In this document: positions 50,772 to 60,152 of the stretch, in pieces
How the letters are laid out: each line of letters begins with the position of its first letter
How positions within the stretch are numbered: the first letter of the stretch is position 1
Source: Lachnospiraceae bacterium
Lineage (GTDB): Bacteria > Bacillota > Clostridia > Lachnospirales > Lachnospiraceae
DNA length: 64,000 nt
Reading direction: 5' to 3'
NCBI GenBank assembly: GCA_017557525.1
Contig: JAFYYN010000138.1
Coordinates: 61,196-125,195, forward strand
The notes under the pieces: generated by a model
What the model was told of the DNA's origin: nothing
The model's database searches: none
Seen by the model: only the letters and a program-made list of their open reading frames with translations
Position numbers and translations under genes: made by a program

Positions 50772-52241
50772 TTAAATATAACAGGAATAATCCTCAATCA
50801 GCCACTTCTCCATGCTGTCTTTAAGATCACTCCCGGGATCCTCAATGTTTGAAAGATATGTTACTATTATTCCACTATTCGGCAGAATATAACACTTCTG
50901 TCCTAACTTTCCGTTTATACTGTAGCCGTCACGGTATTTCCATATAAAATAACCATAACCGCCTTCGCGGTTCATCTGCTGTATTGATGTTGCCATCTCC
51001 ACATATTTCTCAGAAACAATACGTTGCCCGTTATAACTCCCCTTATTCATGAGCAGGAGCCCAAATTTACTCAGGTCATGAACCGTAAGTTTCATCCCCG
51101 ATGCCCCGTAAAAATATCCGTCCGGACATCTGGTGTATTCAAACCTCGTTATATCCAGCGGTCTGAGCAGCCTTTCCTCTATAAACTCCCCTAAATCCTT
51201 CCCTAATGCATTCGTGAGCGCTACTCCGACAAGATAAGAGTTTATATTACTGTAATTAAACACCTTCTCTTCGGGATTTTTAATCTCGCAGGCAATTGAA
51301 AAATCCAGCCAGCTTTCCCCTTCGGCTCTAAACGGCAGATCACCTACCGACATAGTAAGAAGCCTGTGAATTGTTATTTTCTCAAATGTCTTTACCTGTT
51401 TTTCGGACATTTTTTTCAGATTCTTTTCAGGCAGATAATCAAGTATGCATTTATTCAGATTAAACAAACCTTCATCATATGCGATACCAACGGCAATCGA
51501 CAAAATTGTTTTGGTCGCTGAATACAGCTCATGAAGATTCTCCGTCGTATCTCCAAAACTATGAAGCAGGACTCCATCTCTATATACTTCGGTTCCGTAT
51601 ACATTCCATTTGTTTTTTATGATATCGTTGACAAATGCGGTAAAGTTCATCGGATCAGGTTTAAAGGTGTCTTTTTCTACAGCTTTATAAAGATCCCTAC
51701 CCATTCTTTTTTCAAAAGATTCCTTTAATGCGATATTTGCGTCCCACTTTTCCTGATCATATGAACCGTATCTTCTCTTTACGTCACTCATGCGGTCAAC
51801 AATGTCCATTACACCATCAGCTCCGGAAATGGCGTCACAGAGCTGTATCAGTCTGTCATAGTCATCAAACTCGACTTTCTTCAAGTTATCAAGTATGAGC
51901 TTTGTTTCTTCTTCGGAAGTATCAATCTTTCCTACATATCCCTTCAGACTGTTTCCGTTTTTAAACGAATGTGTGAGACAGATCCTTGCCGCCTCATCAT
52001 ACCCTAATGACATCATATAAGAATATCCGTCCGATACATGCCCGAGATGCCTTTTTCCGAATTTTCTCCCTATATCATGTAACAGGCCGATTATATATGC
52101 CTTTTCCGGATCAAGTCCAGAATACTGTGCAATTTTTTCCGCACAATGTGCCGCAGTCCTGCTGTGATTTCCCCATGGTCCGGGATTACATTTTTCAGCC
52201 TCTTTAAGTATCTCTTCCGCCTTTTCTCTTGTAGGTAGCAT
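50772..52241 (-). CDS. HD-domain/beta-lactamase-fold fusion protein
   Basis: 489 residues. Residues 1-175 are an HD phosphohydrolase-like domain (WGNHSRTAAHCAEKIAQYSG, IIGLLHDIGRKFGKRH, and a late LIQLCDAISG Asp). Residues about 195-489 are a class C beta-lactamase/penicillin-binding-protein fold: SATKTILS (SxxK, near 245), FNYSNINSYL (YxN, near 330) and a C-terminal NGKLGQKCYILP in the KTG position. No signal peptide is visible, so the serine hydrolase would be cytosolic, pointing to an esterase or amidase rather than cell-wall or beta-lactam action. The stop lies at the edge of a palindromic element. Confidence 0.87.
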   Translation of the reverse strand: MLPTREKAEEILKEAEKCNPGPWGNHSRTAAHCAEKIAQYSGLDPEKAYIIGLLHDIGRKFGKRHLGHVSDGYSYMMSLGYDEAARICLTHSFKNGNSLKGYVGKIDTSEEETKLILDNLKKVEFDDYDRLIQLCDAISGADGVMDIVDRMSDVKRRYGSYDQEKWDANIALKESFEKRMGRDLYKAVEKDTFKPDPMNFTAFVNDIIKNKWNVYGTEVYRDGVLLHSFGDTTENLHELYSATKTILSIAVGIAYDEGLFNLNKCILDYLPEKNLKKMSEKQVKTFEKITIHRLLTMSVGDLPFRAEGESWLDFSIACEIKNPEEKVFNYSNINSYLVGVALTNALGKDLGEFIEERLLRPLDITRFEYTRCPDGYFYGASGMKLTVHDLSKFGLLLMNKGSYNGQRIVSEKYVEMATSIQQMNREGGYGYFIWKYRDGYSINGKLGQKCYILPNSGIIVTYLSNIEDPGSDLKDSMEKWLIEDYSCYI

Positions 52242-52326
52242 TTTTTTCTCCCTTTTCTCCTTTAATTTTTGTATAAAGGATACTCCCCTAATCTTACATT
52301 AAAAATCGAAAAATATTAACCGAACA

Positions 52327-53496
52327 TTAAAAATGTCCCTTAATCGAAATTCCCTTTTTGAAAACATCATTTATTTCCAGCCTATCATTACATACAATAA
52401 AGTCAGCATCATTCCCAACCTTAATGGAACCTATCTTGTTTTCAAGCCCAAGAAGCTTTGCTGGAGTCATTGTGACCGATTCGACAGCGTTAACAATCGG
52501 AATTCCGAATTCAATCGCCTTCTTCATACAGTCAAAAAGATTTCTAGCCGACCCGGCCAAAGTACCGTCTTTTAGTCTTGCCTCACCTGACTTAAGGACA
52601 ACGCGCTGTCCTGAAAGCTCATATTCACCATCCGGCATACCACAGCATCTCAAAGAGTCAGATATCAGGCATATCCTGTGAGGAAAAAGTTTGAACGCCA
52701 TTCTCACGACAGAAGGATGAACATGTATTCCGTCACATATCAATTCTACCGTTACATCATCCCTCTCACAAGCAGCGCCTATTACTCCCGGTGCCCTATG
52801 ATGAACCGAAGGCATCCCATTGAAAAGGTGTGTCACATGTTTTATACCTAAAGAAAACGCATCTTTAGCAACCATATAATCCGCATCTGTATGGGCGATA
52901 GAGATTATCGGAATTTCATGTTCTTTTTCATCATGAGTCAATTTTTTTATAAAGTCTGTTGCTCCTCTGATTTCAGGAGCAACATCCAATATTTTTATCA
53001 AATTATCACATGCCCTTTGTAACTTTTTATAATAATCATAATCCGGAGAGCATAAATATTTCGAATTTTGTGCTCCTTTTCGTCCTTCTGATAAAAAGGG
53101 GCCCTCCATATGTATTCCTATTACTTCGGCACATTCCGGATGGTCATGCAAGGTAAAATCATATGCATTACAAAATGCCTTTTTCAATGAATCAAAAGGC
53201 AAGGTCATTGAAGTCGGTAAAAATGAAGTGATTCCATTTTGAAGCTGGTACTTAGCAATCTTATAAAGCCCTTCCGGTTTTCCATCGGAAAAATCCTCAT
53301 TAGAGTTTCCATGTGTATGAATATCAATAAGCCCCGGAATGATATAAGCACCATTCAGATCAATCCCTAAAACTTCCATTTCTTCATGGTTGTATACTTC
53401 AGAGAAAATTCCATTTTCAACTTCAAAACCACCTAATTTGAAACCCCGTTCAGGAATAAAAATATTTGCATTAAAGAATTTCATCTTATGTACCAT
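52327..53496 (-). CDS. nagA: N-acetylglucosamine-6-phosphate deacetylase
   Basis: 389 residues of the amidohydrolase superfamily. It deacetylates GlcNAc-6-phosphate to glucosamine-6-phosphate in amino-sugar use or wall recycling. The motifs are present: YIIPGLIDIHTHGNSNEDFS (HxH, near 57), the metal Glu in GIHMEGPFLSEGRKGAQN, the His in IAHTDADY and HVTHLFNGM, and the catalytic Asp in CLISDSLRCCG. The ATG at 53496 follows AGGAGA and overlaps the stop of the ABC exporter gene. No nagB is next to it. Confidence 0.92.
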   Translation of the reverse strand: MVHKMKFFNANIFIPERGFKLGGFEVENGIFSEVYNHEEMEVLGIDLNGAYIIPGLIDIHTHGNSNEDFSDGKPEGLYKIAKYQLQNGITSFLPTSMTLPFDSLKKAFCNAYDFTLHDHPECAEVIGIHMEGPFLSEGRKGAQNSKYLCSPDYDYYKKLQRACDNLIKILDVAPEIRGATDFIKKLTHDEKEHEIPIISIAHTDADYMVAKDAFSLGIKHVTHLFNGMPSVHHRAPGVIGAACERDDVTVELICDGIHVHPSVVRMAFKLFPHRICLISDSLRCCGMPDGEYELSGQRVVLKSGEARLKDGTLAGSARNLFDCMKKAIEFGIPIVNAVESVTMTPAKLLGLENKIGSIKVGNDADFIVCNDRLEINDVFKKGISIKGHF

Positions 53497-55355
53497 CAAA
53501 CTTCATCTCCTACTGATTGATAATACTTAGCCTGGGCATTCCAGAGCTCAAAGTATTTGCCTTCCTTTTGGGATATAAGCTCTGCGTGTATTCCCTTCTG
53601 GACTATTTTTCCGGCATCAAATACTGTTATCTCATCACAGAATTTGCATGAAGAAAGCCTATGGCTTATGTATATGGCTGTTTTATCCTTTACTATGCTG
53701 TCAAAATCTGCATATACTGCCTCTTCAGCCTTGGGATCGAGCGCAGAAGTAGGTTCATCAAGAACTATTATCGGTGCATCCTTGTAAAGGGCTCTTGCAA
53801 GTGCAATTTTCTGAGCTTCACCACCCGATATCTCCACGCCTTTCTCCGACAACTCCTTATACAAACAGGTTTCAAGGCCTTCGGGCATGTTTTCGAACCT
53901 GTCGTAAAATGACACCTTTTTCATACATTCCACCGCTTTTTCACTGTCATAATCAATACTTGCAGCAATGTTTTGTCCAAGACTGAAGGCAAAAAGCTTA
54001 AAGTCCTGGAAAACGAATGAGAAAAGTTTAAGGTATTCTTCATAAGGATATTTTCTTATATCCACATTGTTAAGTAAGATTTCGCCTTCCGTAGGCTCAT
54101 ACAATCTGCAGAGCAGCTTTACAAATGTTGTTTTGCCGGCTCCGTTTGCCCCAACAAAAGCCTGCTTTTTACCTATTGTAAACGTTGTATTAATATTTTT
54201 CAAGGTATATTCTTCGGCATTTGGATATTTAAAGGAGACATTTCTGAATTCTATTGTAAGTTTACCGGAGTAAATATCCGCACTTATATTTCCTATTTTC
54301 TCTGACAGACTTTCTTTTTTCCCACTTTCAATATCCAGATATTCATAGAGTTTATCAAGATGTTCCGTGTATATCCTGTTTTCAGAAACAACCATGAACA
54401 TATCAGTGAAGCTCTGAACCAGCTTTGTCAATGCCCCTACATACTGGACTATGCTTCCAACCTCAAACGCACCCATACTTGCTTTTACAGAAACAAACAT
54501 ATAGCAAAGAGCATTTGCCAGCCCTAAAACGAAAACACTCTTTCCCTGATAACCGCTCATTTTATTTAAATATGTGTTATCATGCAGATTATGTTCCTCA
54601 AGTTTCTGCATCTCCCGATCCGCAGCCCTTTCCTGGCGGTATATCCTTACATCCTTGGCTCTGGCCAGATTTGAATACAATTCATGTCCGTAAAACATGA
54701 AGGCACGGTTATACCAGACAGTTCCGTCCATCCATTTTTCAAAAACCTTTTCTTCCCTGCTTTTAAATTTAGAATTTATGATCCCTGCGATACCCATTAT
54801 CAAAAGCAACGCGAGTATCCAGGCATAAGAATCGACTATACGGTTGCCTGTTTTTGAAGCAAATAGCATAAACGAAAGTGATACCGAAGCAGCTATGCCT
54901 ACAAAAGCCTCAACCAGTCCGGTGGTATCCCATACAAGCTGAGCAAGCCCGTTTCCGAACATAAAGAGGTTTTCCTGTGCCTGCTGTCTCTTTTTCTGTA
55001 TTTCCTTATTTTCAAGATCCTCAAAGTCCATAGACATCTGCTTATCTGCAAATATCTTAGGAAAATAATTCCACATTTCCGATTCTTTATTGCTTGCCAC
55101 CTTGGCTAAAGAATTCTTAACAAGATGTAATACAAACGCAAGCCCGATAGTAAGGCAGACGTACAGCGTAAGGATACCCGTTCTCTTTTCCCCGGCTATC
55201 TCATTAATGATCATTGCAGAAAACCAGATGGTCGCAAAAGGAGCCAAAGCACCTGCCGCTGCAGCCAAAACCTTTGCCCTGATCAGTCCGGGACAGTATT
55301 TCCCAAGGATCCTATAACCTCGTTTTGTTATTTCTATACGTTTTTTGATATTCAT
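53496..55355 (-). CDS. ABC exporter half-transporter (second subunit)
   Basis: 619 residues with an N-terminal six-helix membrane domain (1-330) and a C-terminal ATPase: Walker A FVGANGAGKTTFVKLLCRLY near 400, signature EISGGEAQKIALARAL near 508, Walker B PIIVLDEPTSALDPKAE and the IYISHRLSS switch. It overlaps the start of nagA by one base and the end of the preceding half-transporter by four, so the two half-transporters form one heterodimeric exporter. The signature here lacks the Leu of LSGGQ (ISGGE). Substrate unknown. Confidence 0.92.
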   Translation of the reverse strand: MNIKKRIEITKRGYRILGKYCPGLIRAKVLAAAAGALAPFATIWFSAMIINEIAGEKRTGILTLYVCLTIGLAFVLHLVKNSLAKVASNKESEMWNYFPKIFADKQMSMDFEDLENKEIQKKRQQAQENLFMFGNGLAQLVWDTTGLVEAFVGIAASVSLSFMLFASKTGNRIVDSYAWILALLLIMGIAGIINSKFKSREEKVFEKWMDGTVWYNRAFMFYGHELYSNLARAKDVRIYRQERAADREMQKLEEHNLHDNTYLNKMSGYQGKSVFVLGLANALCYMFVSVKASMGAFEVGSIVQYVGALTKLVQSFTDMFMVVSENRIYTEHLDKLYEYLDIESGKKESLSEKIGNISADIYSGKLTIEFRNVSFKYPNAEEYTLKNINTTFTIGKKQAFVGANGAGKTTFVKLLCRLYEPTEGEILLNNVDIRKYPYEEYLKLFSFVFQDFKLFAFSLGQNIAASIDYDSEKAVECMKKVSFYDRFENMPEGLETCLYKELSEKGVEISGGEAQKIALARALYKDAPIIVLDEPTSALDPKAEEAVYADFDSIVKDKTAIYISHRLSSCKFCDEITVFDAGKIVQKGIHAELISQKEGKYFELWNAQAKYYQSVGDEV

Positions 55356-57220
55356 ATCGAGCCTCCTTCCTTTTCATCGGAGGAAGCCTCTTGATCTTCG
55401 TTGTCGCCATCGCCTGTTTTTTTACCTTCTCTGTAGTACTTTGCCTGTGTTTCAAACAGCTCGTAATAACTGCCTTTACGGGCAAGAAGGTCTTCGTGAG
55501 TACCCTCTTCTATTATCTTTCCGTCTTCTATAAGGATAATCCTGCTGCAAAACCTTGTTGATGCAAGCCTGTGAGAGATAAATACCGTAGTCTTTCCGGA
55601 CATGACTTCATTATAAGTTTCATATAGCTTGTTTTCCGATACCGGGTCGAGCGCTGCCGTAGGTTCATCCAATAAAACCACGGGAGACTTCCTGTACAGA
55701 GCCCTGGCCAGGAGCAGCTTCTGCACTTCTCCTCCCGAAAGATTAACACCCTCATCCCAAAAGCTTCTGTCATACATTGTTTTCAAGCCGTTCTTAAAAG
55801 ACATGACCCTATCATAGAGTCCGGCCTGTTTTAAGCTTTCCGTAACCTTTTCTGTATCGATATTCCCCTCGGTTTCTTCGGAAACTATTTCTTCTATACT
55901 TACCGGAAGAATTGAGTAATCCTGAAATACTGCTCCGAAAAGCTTATAGTAATGATCCCTGTTAAGCTCCAGGACATCAGTCCCGTCATACAAGACTTTA
56001 CCGGATGTAGGCTCCGTAAGACCACAGAGCAATTTGATCAGAGTTGTTTTTCCTGCTCCGTTTAAACCTACGACAGCTATATGCTCTCCGGGTTCTATTG
56101 ACAAATTAATGTTCTTCAAAACATCTTCTCCATCCTCGCTATACCGGAAGCTTACATTTTTTAGTTCTATTCTTTTGGGTTCTTTATGATTATTAACCTT
56201 TTTACCATCTTCCCTTAAATATTTTTCCGGGAATTCCAGATAAGACCTAAACCGGTTCATGGATAGGTTCAGCCTCTCCAAAACAGATATCTGTCCCATC
56301 AGACTGCCAAGCCATGTCGAAAACCCTGCTATAACATTAAAATACAGGACAAATTCCGCTACGGATATACTACCTGAAAGAGTCATTTTAAGCAAAATCA
56401 GATATGTTATCCCCTCCCTTACCAGTGTTATCATACCATCGGCTGCAGAAACTCCAAAAAGCTTTGCAGTATACTTTCTGTACCATCCAAGTAGTCCGCT
56501 AAGATTCTTCTCATAGATGTGGTTAAACCAGATAGTCATATTGTAAAGACGGATATCCTTAGCGGCTCTTACATCATCCGAAACACTTATCACATATTGC
56601 AGGTTCTGCTCGTATCCTGACTTTTCATTAGTATTTTCAGAAACCCATTTGTTCACCTTTTTATTAAGGAAATACCCTATCAAGGTGGTCCCTATGATAA
56701 ACAATATGATCCATGGGCTAAGCGTGACCAGAATTCCTAAGAAAGCCAGAAATCCAAGAAGATTTGAGAAAAATTGCACTCCCGCATCATAAATTTGGGC
56801 GTAATACGAAAAATTTCCGTTACAGCTAGAGAAGCTTTCATTCTGAAGCTTCCTGAAATGCTCATTTTCCTGATTTTTGTAATCGGTCGTAAGTCCTTTT
56901 TTTACTACCATTCTCAAGAAAAAGGCATTCATTTTGAATTTGTTCCAATAAATAAGCTGCCCGACATATTTTTGAAGTCCCGAACAAACTGCAAGTGTCA
57001 CGGTAAAAACTGCTGTAATAATAAGCAGCCGTGACAAGTCATTGTTTTCCGTTATCTCCTCGATCACTACCTTCGGAAGATATGCGGAAATGACCGGTAG
57101 CAGGCAGTTAACCGGTATTATGATAAGACAGAACAAAAGCAGCTTGGGATAAGCCTTTTTTGTTGCTTTGATGCAATACGACAGGTTCTGCCGTATATTA
57201 TATTTTTTTAAGTAATCCAT
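55352..57220 (-). CDS. ABC exporter half-transporter (first subunit)
   Basis: 622 residues from the ATG at 57220, preceded by GAGGAA; an ATG five codons earlier is possible. Membrane domain to about residue 330, then ATPase: Walker A VVGLNGAGKTTLIKLLCGLT, signature NLSGGEVQKLLLARAL, Walker B PVVLLDEPTAALDPVSE and VFISHRLASTRF. A charged acidic C-terminal tail of 25 residues follows (GDGDNEDQEASSDEKEG). Pairs with the downstream half-transporter by four-base overlap. Not flanked by peptide-processing or lantibiotic genes, so peptide export is only one option. Confidence 0.92.
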   Translation of the reverse strand: MDYLKKYNIRQNLSYCIKATKKAYPKLLLFCLIIIPVNCLLPVISAYLPKVVIEEITENNDLSRLLIITAVFTVTLAVCSGLQKYVGQLIYWNKFKMNAFFLRMVVKKGLTTDYKNQENEHFRKLQNESFSSCNGNFSYYAQIYDAGVQFFSNLLGFLAFLGILVTLSPWIILFIIGTTLIGYFLNKKVNKWVSENTNEKSGYEQNLQYVISVSDDVRAAKDIRLYNMTIWFNHIYEKNLSGLLGWYRKYTAKLFGVSAADGMITLVREGITYLILLKMTLSGSISVAEFVLYFNVIAGFSTWLGSLMGQISVLERLNLSMNRFRSYLEFPEKYLREDGKKVNNHKEPKRIELKNVSFRYSEDGEDVLKNINLSIEPGEHIAVVGLNGAGKTTLIKLLCGLTEPTSGKVLYDGTDVLELNRDHYYKLFGAVFQDYSILPVSIEEIVSEETEGNIDTEKVTESLKQAGLYDRVMSFKNGLKTMYDRSFWDEGVNLSGGEVQKLLLARALYRKSPVVLLDEPTAALDPVSENKLYETYNEVMSGKTTVFISHRLASTRFCSRIILIEDGKIIEEGTHEDLLARKGSYYELFETQAKYYREGKKTGDGDNEDQEASSDEKEGGSI

Positions 57221-57313
57221 TTTAGTATTCCTCATAAAAATGAGTCTGTCTTGTATACGCAAAACAGACTCATACACTAAAACATATATCATCGCGATAT
57301 AAGCTTATTTTGC

Positions 57314-58969
57314 TTATTGTAGCAATTCGGTCGTATCTTCATCATATAACAGATAGTTTATAGTTTTGTTTCTAAGATCAAGTGTCGCTATCTGATTGTT
57401 TTTACATGATAACCAGTTAAGATTAGGATTCTGACTCAAATCAAGACCGGTGAGTTTATTGCCATTACATGATATGGATGTAATAGCTGTATTCTTGCTT
57501 AAATCAAGCTCTGTAAGCTCGTTCTGATCACACTTTAAATCCCATAGTTCAGTATTGTTACTTAAGTCAAGACTCGTAAGCTTGTTGGCATAACAAGTAA
57601 ACTGTCTTAAGTGTACATTATTCGATACATCTATCTCTGATATATCATTCGAACCTATGTCAAAGTAAACAAGCTCAGGATTTTTCGATACATCAATACT
57701 TGTAAATTTATTTTTCAGGCAGAACAGATCCTTCAGATGAGGATTGTTGCTCAAATCCAGCGATGAAATGTTGTTATGATCGATCCTTATATGCGCCAGC
57801 TCGGTATTTGCGCTCGTATCGAGTGATGTCAGCTTATTTTTCTTGATATTTATCTCACCTAACTTCAAGTTTTTACTTATGTCAATCGAAGTAAGGTTAT
57901 TCTCACCGCACACCAGGTTCACGAGTTCTAAATTGCTACTCACATCAAGTTCCGACAGCTGATTTTCCTGACATTCCAAAATACGAAGCACCTTATTGTG
58001 ACTTACATCAAGAGAGGTAAGATTGTTTTGATTACAATATAGAATCTCTAAATCAGGAAAATACTCAATACCTTTCAGGCTCTCTATTTTCATTTTCGGT
58101 ACCTTTATGCTGTCGATTTTCCTCTCATCACCTGACAGAATACCATCTTTGTCGATATCGATATTATCCGATACAAACTGCCTGAATATAGGATCCGGGA
58201 AATTTGCCTCGTTTATCTCAGGGTCAGATAACTCTGAAATAGCACTGTTACCATTATTTGTTCCGGAATCATTTCCGTTTACACCATTTTCAAAATAAGT
58301 CACAATCGACATCGGAGTATCATCTGCCCCTCTCAATTGATTTACATCTATATGATCAAATTCAAATTCATAACCAAATGACGGCTGGCTTTTCGTTACA
58401 TTTCCGGTATGATCCGTAACGGTCAGCCATCCCTCTCCTGCACCCAGGCTCTGTTCTGAACCATCCAAGTTTTGTATATCCGCCCTTCCTTCAAGAACAT
58501 AATTGATTGTCCTATAGCCGCCATCTTCAGTAGGATATGTCCGTATAGCCACAACCGTTCCTCTTATGGCCATTGTAGTGTTCGGTGTCCTGATATTCAG
58601 ATATTCATCAGGTGAATACTTTTTTTGAACCTCGACAACCATTTCACCTTTAAGGAGATTTATGGTCAGCTTCTTATCAGAATCAGCTATAAATGACGCC
58701 ACTGTATCATGCTCAAATCTTGAATATGTTTCTCGGTCGCAGTTAATACGAGAAAAACCGTCTGCAAGGACTTTTATAGTGTCTTTATCCCGCATTTTCA
58801 TTCCCTCATAAGCATCGATCGTATTTCCGTCCCTGTCAACCTTAACATTTCCTATGCTTTCCATTATAGAAATATTATAATAGGAATCGGATTTTTTAAG
58901 CAGTAAAAACAGTATTATACCGATAATCAATACCACTCCTGCAATTATCGGAATTACCATCTTTTTCAT
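57314..58969 (-). CDS. Membrane-anchored FecR-domain and leucine-rich-repeat protein
   Basis: 551 residues from an ATG after AGGAGGAATATAAAA. Residues 1-25 are a membrane anchor (VIPIIAGVVLIIGIILFLLL). Residues about 35-200 are a FecR-type domain with NIRTPNTTMAIRGTVVAIRT. A polar, Asn-rich linker follows (about 225-250), then an EF-hand-like loop DIDKDGILSGDERK near 275, then eleven or so leucine-rich repeats of about 21 residues (LTSLDLSNNTELWDLKCDQNE type) to the end. The layout suggests an extracellular sensor or adhesin. FecR domains normally signal iron uptake, which is not evident here. It precedes the ABC exporter genes on the same strand. Confidence 0.87.
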   Translation of the reverse strand: MKKMVIPIIAGVVLIIGIILFLLLKKSDSYYNISIMESIGNVKVDRDGNTIDAYEGMKMRDKDTIKVLADGFSRINCDRETYSRFEHDTVASFIADSDKKLTINLLKGEMVVEVQKKYSPDEYLNIRTPNTTMAIRGTVVAIRTYPTEDGGYRTINYVLEGRADIQNLDGSEQSLGAGEGWLTVTDHTGNVTKSQPSFGYEFEFDHIDVNQLRGADDTPMSIVTYFENGVNGNDSGTNNGNSAISELSDPEINEANFPDPIFRQFVSDNIDIDKDGILSGDERKIDSIKVPKMKIESLKGIEYFPDLEILYCNQNNLTSLDVSHNKVLRILECQENQLSELDVSSNLELVNLVCGENNLTSIDISKNLKLGEINIKKNKLTSLDTSANTELAHIRIDHNNISSLDLSNNPHLKDLFCLKNKFTSIDVSKNPELVYFDIGSNDISEIDVSNNVHLRQFTCYANKLTSLDLSNNTELWDLKCDQNELTELDLSKNTAITSISCNGNKLTGLDLSQNPNLNWLSCKNNQIATLDLRNKTINYLLYDEDTTELLQ

Positions 58970-59080
58970 TTTTATATTCCTCCTGATTTTACTTGATAAG
59001 CAATGTACTTCCGTACCCATCCATTCAAGGGCAGGTATATCTTTTATTATTACTCTTTTAAAGCAAATTAAAAGACTTGC

Positions 59081-59992
59081 TCATTTACAATAATGAGATA
59101 GAACATGGACACCCTGATATCCAACCTTTTTATAGAACTCATTCCCGCCTCCGGTCATAATCTCAGCCCCCAGCGGTCTTAATATACTGTCATAGTGTGA
59201 CAGCGCTGCCGCAGCAAGACCTTTGTGCTGATGCTCGGGTACTGTACAAAGAGGCTCCAAATATGCCAGACGGTTTTCCGGCACCCACCACATACCCGAA
59301 AAGCACACATAGTCCTCATTTTCATCAGCAATTATCGTGGTATACTGGTATGTCGCATGAGGTGCCGGGGAAATGGTAGCTCCGAGTACATTTTGATACA
59401 GTTCGTGAGGGCTTCTTCCATCATTTTGTGTCGGAATATCCCAGTCCTTAAACTCTCCGAGCTCCCATTTATTAAAGCCGTCCCAAAGACACTTTGCAAC
59501 CTTTAACGGGTCTGAAGTCTCTGGAGCGACAAAGTGATATCCTTCCGGTAGCGGAAAATCCAGCTTTCCGGTTCTGAAATCAAAAATCCTGTCAGTTTCG
59601 TTGTAATTAAGGCTGTATCCTTTTGCCTTTGCTGCTTCGATAAGTGCGGTCTGTCCGCTGCTAAATACCAGCTCAGTCGGATCCTCAAATTTGGGATAGT
59701 TGTTTTCAACATAATCTATCATCTCTCCCGCAAGATACTCATATCCCGGACGAAGCACAAAATAAACTTGAGTTACCGGGTTCTCATAGAAAACAAACCC
59801 GACCGGCATATCTCCATCCAGCCAGAATCTGTTCAGCCTCGCATATGTTTTGTCACACCAGGGTGAGGTAATGGCGTATTCAAAGAAAGGCGCAGCCGGT
59901 CCGTTGCTTTCCTCATGGTTATATACATCTGTCATAAGTTTCCAGACAAGATTTATATCCGTAAGTATTTGAAATTGTTTTGTTGTAATCAT
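59081..59992 (-). CDS. GNAT-family acetyltransferase
   Basis: 303 residues, likely two GNAT-like halves. The second half holds the acetyl-CoA motif AYLEPLCTVPEHQHKGLAAAALS near residue 258 and the end FYKKVGYQGVHVLSHYC. The first half (VYFVLRPGYEYLAGEMIDYV) is degenerate. Tandem GNAT proteins of this size include MshD-like and antibiotic acetyltransferases. The ATG at 59992 follows a GAGGTTGAT site. A decayed palindromic unit lies upstream at the end of the ceramidase-like gene. Confidence 0.82.
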   Translation of the reverse strand: MITTKQFQILTDINLVWKLMTDVYNHEESNGPAAPFFEYAITSPWCDKTYARLNRFWLDGDMPVGFVFYENPVTQVYFVLRPGYEYLAGEMIDYVENNYPKFEDPTELVFSSGQTALIEAAKAKGYSLNYNETDRIFDFRTGKLDFPLPEGYHFVAPETSDPLKVAKCLWDGFNKWELGEFKDWDIPTQNDGRSPHELYQNVLGATISPAPHATYQYTTIIADENEDYVCFSGMWWVPENRLAYLEPLCTVPEHQHKGLAAAALSHYDSILRPLGAEIMTGGGNEFYKKVGYQGVHVLSHYCK

Positions 59993-60123
59993 TTTTATCA
60001 ACCTCTTTTTCTGATTATTCTGATAAACTCCACTTCCGCTCAGCGGAGTTATAGCGTCATGGCTCCGTCACTCATTTTGTGACTAACTACTCATGCCAAA
60101 CACCGGTAAGTTTATGATATTGA

Positions 60124-60152
60124 TTTCAATTAGAGAACTTTTCCTCCAATTG
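60124..60152. repeat. Decayed unit of the palindromic element
   Basis: CAATTAGAGAACTTTTCCTCCAATTG at about 60127-60152 keeps the CAATTAGAG stem and matches the intact unit at about 20 of 26 positions. It encodes the C-terminal QLEEKFSN and stop of the ceramidase-like protein. Confidence 0.45.

Noticed and set aside
50772-52241. True secreted beta-lactamase
   Set aside because: No signal peptide and an HD domain at the N-terminus; the motifs fit the wider esterase/amidase group.
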